DNA of 16,193 nucleotides. It comes from an uncultured Oscillospiraceae bacterium. GTDB taxonomy: Bacteria; Bacillota; Clostridia; Oscillospirales; Oscillospiraceae. The stretch covers positions 1-16,193 of the forward strand of contig CAKTLD010000034.1 of NCBI GenBank assembly GCA_934572445.1, in the 5' to 3' direction. The notes under the pieces are model-generated. The model was not told the DNA's origin, searched no databases, and saw only the letters and a program-made list of their open reading frames with translations. How positions within the stretch are numbered: position 1 is the stretch's first letter; each line of letters starts with the position of its first letter. Of the stretch, positions 7,735 to 15,057 are shown one piece after another. The translations under genes and the position numbers were made by a program.

Positions 7735-8109
7735 ATGGAAGAGAGAAAGAGACTGCCGGACGCGGAGCTTTCCGTGATGCAGGCCATCTGGACCAAGGAG
7801 GGAGAGGTGAGCCGCGCTGATATCGAGGGCGCGCTTTCCAGCCACGGCTGGAGCGCCAACACGCTGAACACCTACCTCACGCGCCTTTGCGAAAAGGGTT
7901 TTCTCACGAGCCGCCGCGAAGGGCGCAACAATCTCTACACGCCGCTTGTTTCAAAGGAGCGCTATCTGGAGCAGGAGAGCCGCAGCGTGCTCCGGCGGCT
8001 TTACGGCGGGTCGCTGGGCAGCTTTATGGCGGCGCTGAACGCCGAGCAGCCGCTCGAGCAGCGCGAGATCGACGAGCTGCGGCAGTTTCTGGACGATATG
8101 AGCCGCTAA
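7735..8109 (+). CDS. BlaI/MecI-family transcriptional repressor
   Basis: Winged-helix dimeric repressor, normally released from DNA when its partner M56 protease is triggered. ATG 7735 follows AAGGAGG (7720-7726) by 8 nt; the frame is open further upstream but that part is the end of the thiolase gene and its terminator. The product is 124 residues, the family's usual size. Winged helix about 7-75: LPDAELSVMQAIW, then SANTLNTYLTRLCEKGFLTSRREGRNNLYTPLV, closely matching the family recognition helix and wing; the C-terminal helices (about 78-122) should dimerise. The family-typical Asn-Phe cleavage site of staphylococcal MecI/BlaI is not obvious. It is 31 nt from the M56 gene, which has its own ribosome site, and both share the operator-controlled promoter. 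The inducing signal is unknown; beta-lactam response should not be assumed. Confidence 0.93.
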   Translation: MEERKRLPDAELSVMQAIWTKEGEVSRADIEGALSSHGWSANTLNTYLTRLCEKGFLTSRREGRNNLYTPLVSKERYLEQESRSVLRRLYGGSLGSFMAALNAEQPLEQREIDELRQFLDDMSR

Positions 8110-8140
8110 CGGACAGATGATCGAAAAAAGGAGGATCGCC

Positions 8141-11100
8141 ATGGAACAGTTTTTGCTGAATCTCTTGAAAACCTCGCTGCTCGGCGCGCTCGCCATCTTG
8201 CTCATGCTCGTGAGCAAGCCCCTCTGGCGCGAGCGCTACCGCGCCAAGGCGCGCTGCTGGCTGTGGCTGGCGCTCGCGGCGTTTCTGCTCTTCCCCGTCG
8301 ACTTTTCGGTGAAGGACGCGCCCGTGCAGGCCGCTCCCCCGCAGGATTACACGCTCTTCGTCGGCACGGATAAAACCACCATTCAGTCGACCGACCATTT
8401 GTTCGGCGACATGGCCGAAAAAAGCGGGCAGACGAGCACGCAGGTGCGCGACAGCATCATCGCCCGCCCCGTAACCGACCCCGCGCAGAAGGCCACGCGC
8501 TACATTCCCGTCACAACGATCTTATTTTACGGCTACCTTGCCGGCGCGGCGGCGTTTCTCCTCTGCCAGGGCGTATCTTACGTCCGCTTCCGCCGCACGG
8601 TGCGCCGCTGGCGCAGCGGCGTGACGCGCGGCGACTACCGCGCGCTGCTGCAAGATACCGCGCGCTCCCTCAATGTGACCGCGCCGGAGATGTTCGTCTG
8701 CGAGGCCATCTCCACGCCCGCCGTCACAGGCCTTTTCCGCCCCACGCTCCTGCTGCCGCACGAGGGCTATGACTTAAACGACCTTCGCTACATTCTGCGC
8801 CATGAGCTGTGCCATTTGAAGCGGCGCGACATGCTCTTAAAGCTCGTGCTGCTTGCGGCGAACGCGATGCACTGGTTTGACCCCGTTGTGTACCTCATGC
8901 TCCGTCAGGCGGACGAGGACATCGAGCTTGCCTGCGACAGCGCGGCGACCGATGGGCTTGACCGCGCCGAGCGCGCGGCCTACAGCCGCACGCTCCTTGC
9001 AGCCGTCCAGTCCCATGTGCGGGCGCTGCCCGCGACGACCTGCTTCGGCGGGACGGTCGAGCGCCTCAAGCGGCGCATCACGAACGTCCTCGGCGCGCAG
9101 AAAAAGCGCGGCCTCGGCATTGTGGCCCTCGTGCTGGCGCTGACGCTGACGGCGGGCTGCGCCGTCAGCTGGGGCAGCAGGGACGCATCGGCCGCGCCGT
9201 TCGACGGCTCGCGCTATCATCTCGTATTTGTACTGGAAAATCCAGAGCTCACGATTGGAGAAAGCTTCCCTCCCCTTTCCAATATCAGCAGCACCTCTGT
9301 TCAGCTTTCACAAGCGGACGGCGTCAAAATGGTCGCGCTGACACATGCCGGCACGGTAATGGTCTTCTCGCCGATGGAATCCGTCACGCTGACGCAGGAA
9401 AACTTTGACGGCACCCTGCTGCCGGACCTGGACGCACTGCGCAGCGACAACAAGGCCGCGTGGCGCGCGCAGCTGCCGGACAACTTCGACGATCATGACC
9501 CTGATGCCGCGCCGAACCTCGCCTTTCTGCTGAAGCAGGAGGACGGCACGCTGTATCTGTGCATCGGCTATCACTTCGACGGCGGCGACGCCTTTCCCGG
9601 GGATACCGACCGTATCCGTTGGGTCTACCGGCTGGAAAAGGAGGACGACACGATCTACGCCTCGATGGACGACTACGCCGCCGCGTGTGTAAAAACCCTC
9701 AAAAATGACACGATGACCTACTACTCGTCCGAAAACAGCGACTACGGCTCTAAGGCGATCCAGGACACGGTTGCCGACGTGCGCGTGACGCGGCTCGAAC
9801 TGGGCGATTCGCTCGGCAACCTCTCCCCCGAGCACACGGTGCTGGAGCTGTGGTACTTCAACTATGAAATGAGGCCCACGAACGAAGCGGGCGTGCAGAT
9901 CGATGTCGTCGGCGGGCAAGCGCTGACGGATGACGGATATCTCAACGAGAACTGGACGCACTATCTCACCGTCCTGCACTACACCAGCGGCGAGAAGACC
10001 GGCTATCAGATCATCGGCACTTACGCCGGCAACGACGGGCTGTGGTATAACGGATGCAATTACAGCGGCGAGGAAAAGTATTACCTGCACGATTTTTACA
10101 TCGACTATGCGGGGCTCGGCCTGCCGAAGATGCTCATTCCCAACCTGCTCGACAGCACGAGCATCGCCGACGGCTACGGAAACGCCGTCACCGTGCCCGC
10201 GCGGCTCGTCTCGGGCAACGGCAGCTACTGGTACTATGTGCCGGTGTCCGGCTGGAACTGGGACGAGGGCGAAAACTGGTACTCGCAGTACCCCACGGAC
10301 TCCACCTTCAGCATCCGCCACCGCGAGGAAAGCCCGGATGAGGCGGCGGCGGAATGGACCGCCGGAGGGTATACGGGCGAGCAGACCATATACGGCTGGC
10401 GCTTTGCAACGCACGAGGGCCTGAGCAACACGGTCATCCGCATCTGCAAGGCCCCGGACGACACCTGCTACGAGCTGGAGCTGCACTGGCTCTACGACGG
10501 CAGTGCGGAAAACAAATGGGGCTGGCTCCATGACCGGCAGACCGCAATGGAGTCGGAGGAGCTGGAGGCCATGGCGGACAGCTTCCATGTGAACTGGGAT
10601 ACGGCAGATCCCGCCGCGGAGATCACCGCCGCCGAGGCTCTCGGCGATGCGCTGACACTGCTGAGCGACACGAACCTGAGCGCTGTCCTGACCCTCGACA
10701 CGGGAAATGCGGGCTTCGGCGGCAGCTATGACAGCTATAAACGGCCCAACCGCGCCCACTTTGTCTATGCGCTGAAGGACCTCTCGTGGGAGGAGCGGCC
10801 GGCTGACGAGTTCCCCACAGACGAGACGGGCATAGAGCGGCTGAGCACCGTCTGCGGACGCTGGAGCCTCGAGACGGCAAGCAGCGGGGGCGGCAACTTC
10901 CTTCTTCTGACCGATACGCAGTCCTCGCCGTCCGGAAAACAGTATCTGCTGGAGGCCTCCACCTATGCGGAAGGCCGCGTGTGGGGCATCTTCCGCCTGC
11001 TGTACGATGACGCGGAGCTCAACGCCCTTACAGCGCAGCTCGCGCCCATCCCCGACAGCGGCCAGACCTGGCAGGAGGCCGCGCAGCAGTGGGCGGCCGC

Positions 11101-11419
11101 CAGCGAAGCGGTCCATCTGCGCGTCACGAGCGGCAGCTCCTCCCGCTTCACTTATGTCAAGACGAGCATTGAGCCGGACGGGCAGCGCACGCTCTCCGAG
11201 CGCGAGGCAGGCGACTTCGGCCCCTACACGGAGGCTTTTGTGATGACGACCATCTTTGTGCCCGAGACGGACTACGCCCGCGGCATGAACATGGCGGGCA
11301 GCACCGTCGATTACCGCGGCAGCGACCCCGACGTGCCGGCCGGTGCGCTCGAGCGCACGACAGCATGTGCCATCACCAAAACAGACGACGGCTGGGTCGG
11401 ACGGACGATCGGCTGGTAA
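8141..11419 (+). CDS. BlaR1/MecR1-like M56 membrane metallopeptidase with giant extracytoplasmic region
   Basis: Predicted integral-membrane zinc protease that senses an outside signal and relieves repression by the BlaI-like partner. ATG 8141 follows AAGGAGG by 6 nt (ATG 8117 has none). The product is 1092 residues; BlaR1 is about 600. Membrane spans about 5-25, 38-54, 123-146 and 323-340. The peptidase part has TGLFRPTLLLP, HELCH (221-225, zinc and catalytic Glu), WFDPVVY and EDIELACD (E262 and D266, likely third zinc ligand region). The last span ends LTLTAGC (C340), which looks like a lipobox. The roughly 750 residues beyond it are predicted outside the cell, rich in Trp, Tyr and acidic residues, and lack the ordered SxxK, SxN, KTG motifs of penicillin-binding sensors. 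I do not recognise that region. It has its own terminator. Confidence 0.88.
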   Translation: MEQFLLNLLKTSLLGALAILLMLVSKPLWRERYRAKARCWLWLALAAFLLFPVDFSVKDAPVQAAPPQDYTLFVGTDKTTIQSTDHLFGDMAEKSGQTSTQVRDSIIARPVTDPAQKATRYIPVTTILFYGYLAGAAAFLLCQGVSYVRFRRTVRRWRSGVTRGDYRALLQDTARSLNVTAPEMFVCEAISTPAVTGLFRPTLLLPHEGYDLNDLRYILRHELCHLKRRDMLLKLVLLAANAMHWFDPVVYLMLRQADEDIELACDSAATDGLDRAERAAYSRTLLAAVQSHVRALPATTCFGGTVERLKRRITNVLGAQKKRGLGIVALVLALTLTAGCAVSWGSRDASAAPFDGSRYHLVFVLENPELTIGESFPPLSNISSTSVQLSQADGVKMVALTHAGTVMVFSPMESVTLTQENFDGTLLPDLDALRSDNKAAWRAQLPDNFDDHDPDAAPNLAFLLKQEDGTLYLCIGYHFDGGDAFPGDTDRIRWVYRLEKEDDTIYASMDDYAAACVKTLKNDTMTYYSSENSDYGSKAIQDTVADVRVTRLELGDSLGNLSPEHTVLELWYFNYEMRPTNEAGVQIDVVGGQALTDDGYLNENWTHYLTVLHYTSGEKTGYQIIGTYAGNDGLWYNGCNYSGEEKYYLHDFYIDYAGLGLPKMLIPNLLDSTSIADGYGNAVTVPARLVSGNGSYWYYVPVSGWNWDEGENWYSQYPTDSTFSIRHREESPDEAAAEWTAGGYTGEQTIYGWRFATHEGLSNTVIRICKAPDDTCYELELHWLYDGSAENKWGWLHDRQTAMESEELEAMADSFHVNWDTADPAAEITAAEALGDALTLLSDTNLSAVLTLDTGNAGFGGSYDSYKRPNRAHFVYALKDLSWEERPADEFPTDETGIERLSTVCGRWSLETASSGGGNFLLLTDTQSSPSGKQYLLEASTYAEGRVWGIFRLLYDDAELNALTAQLAPIPDSGQTWQEAAQQWAAASEAVHLRVTSGSSSRFTYVKTSIEPDGQRTLSEREAGDFGPYTEAFVMTTIFVPETDYARGMNMAGSTVDYRGSDPDVPAGALERTTACAITKTDDGWVGRTIGW

Positions 11420-11435
11420 AACGCGGACTATGACG

Positions 11436-11462
11436 AAAAGGAGGGGGATTCCCCTCCTTTTT
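11436..11462 (+). terminator. Intrinsic terminator after the M56 gene
   Basis: AAAAGGAGGGG (11436-11446) pairs with CCCCTCCTTTT (11451-11461) around GATT, an 11-bp perfect stem ending in a T5 run, 16 nt after the stop codon. Confidence 0.92.
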
Positions 11463-11508
11463 CTCATAAGAAAAGCAGAAATATGTACTGGAACATTTTA
11501 AAAGTATG

Positions 11509-11517
11509 TGGTACAAT
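11509..11517 (+). promoter_or_regulatory. Extended -10 promoter of the GntR-family gene
   Basis: TGGTACAAT is an extended -10 (TG-N-TACAAT). No good -35 is seen at 16-18 bp upstream (best is TGGAAC, 11489-11494). TGTAC (11484-11488) and GTACA (11511-11515) form a spaced inverted repeat across the promoter and could be an autoregulatory site, but the evidence is thin. Confidence 0.5.
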
Positions 11518-11558
11518 CGGAATATTCCAAAACAATGCACCTTGGGAGGGTGACCGAC

Positions 11559-12335
11559 ATGGAAGATAATCCGATCTTAAGGAATCCCCTGTCGCTCGAC
11601 AGTGAGATCCCTCTCTATTCTCAGCTCATGGGCATCATCAAGCGCAGCATCACCGCCGGCGCGCTCAAGGTCGGCGATCTCCTGCCCAGCGAGGCGGAGC
11701 TGTGCCGCACCTACGACATCAGCCGCAACACCGTGCGCCAGGCCATCGGCGCGCTCGAGGAGGAGGGCTATGTCGTACGCAAGCGCGGCAAGGGCACGTT
11801 TGTCACCGACCCGAACACGCGGCGCAAGGGCGTGCAGTATTCGTTCACGACAGAGATCTCCCAGCTGGGCAAAACGCCGTCGTCCACGCTGGTGGACTTT
11901 GCGGTCATCACGCCCAGTCCAAAGATCGTGGAGCTGATGGGACTGGAAAACGGCGTGAAGGTCTACCGTTTTACGCGCGTACGCAATGTGGACGGCGAGC
12001 CGCTGATCCTTGAAACGTCGTACTATCCCGAGTATATCTACCCGAATCTGACGCGCGAGCTGCTGGAAACGCACAGCTTCTACAGCTTGCTCTACCATGT
12101 GGGCGTGATCCCGTTTTCCGCGTCCGACACCTACGAGGCCGTCGTGCTCGCACCGCACGAAGCCAAGCTTCTGCACTGCGCGCCCGGCTCGGCGGCGTTT
12201 TTCCATCAGCGCCGCACCACGACCGAAAACGGCCACACCTACGAATACACCACGAGCTATATGCGCGCCGACCGCGTGAAGCTGGACGTGCGGTTCCAGA
12301 AGGGCGCGACGAGCTTTATGCGCACCGTGGATTAA
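11559..12335 (+). CDS. GntR-family transcriptional regulator, HutC/UTRA type
   Basis: DNA-binding regulator that responds to a small ligand, often a sugar phosphate, amino-sugar or histidine-derived compound in this subfamily. ATG 11559 follows GGGAGGG (11544-11550) by 8 nt; GTG 11508 and ATG 11535 lie in frame upstream but overlap the promoter. The product is 258 residues. GntR winged helix about 17-85: PLYSQLMGIIKRSI, LPSEAELCRTYDISRNTVRQ and RGKGTFV are family hallmarks. UTRA ligand-binding domain about 95-245, with GVKVYRFTRVRNVDGEPLILETSYYP-type sequence and a closing YEYTTSYMRADRVKLDV. It stands alone, without a metabolic gene next to it, so the ligand and targets cannot be deduced. Confidence 0.93.
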   Translation: MEDNPILRNPLSLDSEIPLYSQLMGIIKRSITAGALKVGDLLPSEAELCRTYDISRNTVRQAIGALEEEGYVVRKRGKGTFVTDPNTRRKGVQYSFTTEISQLGKTPSSTLVDFAVITPSPKIVELMGLENGVKVYRFTRVRNVDGEPLILETSYYPEYIYPNLTRELLETHSFYSLLYHVGVIPFSASDTYEAVVLAPHEAKLLHCAPGSAAFFHQRRTTTENGHTYEYTTSYMRADRVKLDVRFQKGATSFMRTVD

Positions 12336-12341
12336 AAAATT

Positions 12342-12365
12342 GGCAGCCGAAAGGCTGCCTTTTTT
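12342..12365 (+). terminator. Intrinsic terminator of the GntR gene
   Basis: GGCAGCC (12342-12348), GAAA loop, GGCTGCC (12353-12359), then T6. It lies 6 nt after the stop codon. Confidence 0.93.
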
Positions 12366-12554
12366 CGCGCCCACAGGGCGCGGGGATTTTATCGCAGCGC
12401 GACAGCGCTGCATCATTGTTCCCCACACTGTGTGGGAACGCGGCAAAGGGGATATTCTCTTTCGCGAAAGAGAATATCCCCTTTGCCTCTGCCGCTCTCA
12501 GGCGGCATATCCCTCTGCGCTGTGCGCGGAAAGCCTCTGTTCCCTTGCAGGAAC
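12366..12554. repeat. Hairpin cluster B between GntR gene and hisS
   Basis: A row of inverted repeats fills the convergent gap. They are 12366-12382 (CGCGCCC/GGGCGCG), 12394-12411 (GCAGCGC/GCGCTGC, same arms as 448-463), 12418-12439 (GTTCCC...GGGAAC with one bulge), the long palindrome 12442-12487, 12491-12506 (GCCGC/GCGGC), 12515-12529 and 12539-12554 (GTTCC/GGAAC). Three unit types match cluster A near prs, although the order differs. No coding potential with a ribosome site was found. Confidence 0.75.
12442..12487. repeat. 46-nt perfect palindrome, copy B
   Basis: Bases 12442-12487 equal their own reverse complement: GGCAAAGGGGATATTCTC on the left, centre TTTCGCGAAA, mirrored on the right. 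The core TATTCTCTT/AAGAGAATA is the same as in the palindrome at 473-510. Read as RNA it would fold into a stem of about 21 bp in either direction. Confidence 0.9.
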
Positions 12555-12556
12555 CC

Positions 12557-12590
12557 AAAAAAGAAGCAGCCCCTTCGGGCTGCCACTTTT

Positions 12591-12591
<1 letters not shown>
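12557..12591. terminator. Bidirectional terminator, mainly for hisS
   Basis: GCAGCCC (12566-12572) pairs with GGGCTGC (12577-12583) around CTTC. On the minus strand the stem is followed, after a short TTC, by the T6 run (A6 at 12557-12562); on the plus strand T6 at 12586-12591 follows after CAC. It lies directly after the hisS stop codon (12591-12593) and insulates the convergent genes. Confidence 0.85.
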
Positions 12592-13949
<1,358 letters not shown>

Positions 13950-14035
13950 GATAGTGAGTGTCCTTTCCTGTTGTGATGTATGGACAGCGTACTGCACCGC
14001 AGTGGCACAGCAGCGTATCGGTGTGGATGCAGGCT

Positions 14036-14064
14036 ATTGTACGGTACGGAGCGGGAAATGTCAA
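14036..14064 (-). promoter_or_regulatory. hisS promoter
   Basis: On the minus strand TTGACA (14064-14059) and TACAAT (14041-14036) are 17 bp apart, near-perfect consensus. The expected start is near 14029, giving a leader of about 80 nt. Confidence 0.87.
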
Positions 14065-14208
14065 GCGCCGCGGGCAAAAAACGCAGGAAACACGCCGCTT
14101 TTGGCCTTAGTATAGCAAAGGCTGCGCCCAAATACCAGCGATTTGCGCTTTTTACCGGCGAGAAAATTATTTTTTTAGAAAACCGGACGGCAAAACCTTA
14201 AAAATCAA

Positions 14209-14233
14209 CAATTCGCGGGAAAAGCGCGAATTG
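14209..14233. promoter_or_regulatory. Dyad operator candidate upstream of the yerC-like gene
   Basis: CAATTCGCG (14209-14217) and CGCGAATTG (14225-14233) form a perfect 9-bp inverted repeat with a 7-nt spacer. It ends 3 bp before the -35 element of the plus-strand promoter and stands between two divergent genes. It could be a repressor site, possibly for the YerC/HisR-type protein itself. Confidence 0.5.
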
Positions 14234-14236
14234 CCC

Positions 14237-14265
14237 TTGACGGAACAGGCGCTTTTTGTTACCAT
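14237..14265 (+). promoter_or_regulatory. Promoter of the yerC-like gene
   Basis: TTGACG (14237-14242) and TACCAT (14260-14265) with a 17-bp spacer; predicted start near 14272, giving a leader of about 100 nt. Confidence 0.7.
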
Positions 14266-14284
14266 AGTAAAGTATAAAAGTATC

Positions 14285-14343
14285 GGGCGCCGCGCGGCGC
14301 CCTGCCGACGATGGACCGTCACACCGGCAGGCTCCGCCTGCCG
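14285..14343 (+). promoter_or_regulatory. Structured leader of the yerC-like gene with two exclusive stems
   Basis: GGGCGCCGCGCGGCGCCC (14285-14302) is a perfect palindrome. Downstream, CGGCAGG (14325-14331) can pair either with the earlier CCTGCCG (14301-14307, with an inner GACG/CGTC stem 307-310/317-320) or with the later CCTGCCG (14337-14343). The later stem is followed by CTTTTG, a weak terminator-like tail, 15 nt before the AGGAGG ribosome site. The pattern looks like an attenuator; no ligand or leader peptide was identified. Confidence 0.5.
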
Positions 14344-14372
14344 CTTTTGACTGCTGACAGGAGGAACGTTGG

Positions 14373-14669
14373 ATGTACGAAAGTAAAATGAAGAGCGAGG
14401 AGACCGATCATCTGTTCAAGGCGATCCTGTCTCTCAAAACCGAAGAGGAGTGCTACCGCTTCTTTGACGATCTGTGCACCTTCAGCGAGATCGAGGCCAT
14501 GTCCCAGCGCTTTCAGGTGGCCACGCTGCTGAGCGAAGGGAAGACCTTCACGCAGATCTCGCAGAAGATCGGCGTCTCCTCCACGACCATCACACGCGTG
14601 AACAAGTGCCTCTGCTACGGCGGCGACGGGTACCGCCTGCTGCTGGAACGGCTGAAGGAAGAAACGTAG
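14373..14669 (+). CDS. yerC: YerC/HisR-type TrpR-family DNA-binding protein
   Basis: Small helix-turn-helix protein of the TrpR/YerC/YecD family. From memory, comparative-genomic work has proposed YerC-like proteins (renamed HisR) as regulators of histidine metabolism in Firmicutes; the divergent hisS here fits that. ATG 14373 follows AGGAGG (14359-14364) by 8 nt. The product is 98 residues, the normal size. The family segment LFKAILSLKTEEECYRFFDDL (14-34) is almost that of Bacillus YerC, followed by SEIEAMSQRFQVATLLSEGKTF and the recognition region ISQKIGVSSTTITRVNKCL (about 62-80), then GDGYRLLLERL. A terminator follows directly. The effector and targets are not visible in the sequence. Confidence 0.9.
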   Translation: MYESKMKSEETDHLFKAILSLKTEEECYRFFDDLCTFSEIEAMSQRFQVATLLSEGKTFTQISQKIGVSSTTITRVNKCLCYGGDGYRLLLERLKEET

Positions 14670-14681
14670 AACCGGCGGATC

Positions 14682-14707
14682 AACGGGCGCTGAGGCGCCC
14701 GTTTTTT
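14682..14707 (+). terminator. Intrinsic terminator of the yerC-like gene
   Basis: AACGGGCGC (14682-14690), TGAG loop, GCGCCCGTT (14695-14703), T-run to 14707. A 9-bp perfect stem, 12 nt after the stop codon. Confidence 0.94.
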
Positions 14708-14815
14708 GCCGCCTGCCGCTTTATCAAATTACTATGTGAGTATAACAGTGCAGCATCACGACACCTCGATATAGCCAGATTGCATAAAAAATTTAGGGGC
14801 CCATGTCGATTTTTA

Positions 14816-14844
14816 TTGCTTTTGCTGAATGTGTATGTTACAAT
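14816..14844 (+). promoter_or_regulatory. Promoter of the nhaC-like gene
   Basis: TTGCTT (14816-14821) and TACAAT (14839-14844), 17-bp spacer, in an AT-rich stretch. Predicted start near 14851, which leaves a leader of about 207 nt. The sequence from 14708 to 14815 shows nothing recognisable. Confidence 0.75.
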
Positions 14845-14850
14845 TAGTTC

Positions 14851-15057
14851 ACAAATAGACTGGAATGGGATCGCGGCGATGCAAGAACCCGTTTGCCCGA
14901 CGGGGCCGCGCACCTCCGTACCTGCCTGTTTGCCTGCGGGACCCCTCCGCAGGAGCGCATCTCCCCGATGCGTCTGTGCTCCGGTCTGCCGCGGGGAAGG
15001 CGGCGCATGCCGCCCATGAGTCGGACCAAGTATTTTTATAAGAGAGAGGTACAAACA
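14851..15057 (+). promoter_or_regulatory. Long structured leader of the nhaC-like gene, candidate cis-regulatory RNA
   Basis: After an AT-rich promoter the sequence turns GC-rich and foldable. CCTGCGG (14933-14939) pairs with CCGCAGG (14947-14953); GGAGC (14952-14956) pairs with GCTCC (14978-14982), enclosing GCAT/ATGC (14957-14960/14968-14971); GGCGGC-GCAT-GCCGCC (14999-15014) is a tight hairpin. The first two share bases 14952-14953 and so partly exclude each other. The ribosome site AGAGAGAGG (15041-15049) lies in a following unpaired AT-rich stretch. It does not match lysine, glycine, c-di-GMP, guanidine or T-box consensus as far as I can judge by eye. Confidence 0.45.

Larger units (their letters stand above)
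13950..14372. other. Divergent control region between hisS and yerC-like gene
   Basis: This 423-bp gap has no gene. From left to right it holds the hisS leader of about 80 nt (no T-box specifier or T-box bulge sequence recognised), the hisS promoter, a possible second minus-strand extended -10 (TGCTATACT, read from 14117 down to 14109), an AT-rich stretch at about 14155-14210, a 9-bp dyad, the plus-strand promoter and a structured leader ending at the yerC-like start codon. Confidence 0.7.

Noticed and set aside
13950..14029. T-box riboswitch in the hisS leader
   Set aside because: The leader is only about 80 nt and lacks the T-box bulge consensus and a following terminator.
14311..14391. 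Possible leader peptide overlapping the yerC start (26 codons, one His codon)
   Set aside because: No Shine-Dalgarno sequence and no run of regulatory codons; it reads across the real ribosome site.
14865..15041. Open frame of 58 residues inside the nhaC leader
   Set aside because: No ribosome binding site, Arg/Pro/Ala-rich composition expected by chance in GC-rich sequence, and overlap with stem-loops.
14851..15057. Lysine riboswitch upstream of the NhaC-type gene
   Set aside because: Conserved lysine-riboswitch core segments are not present.
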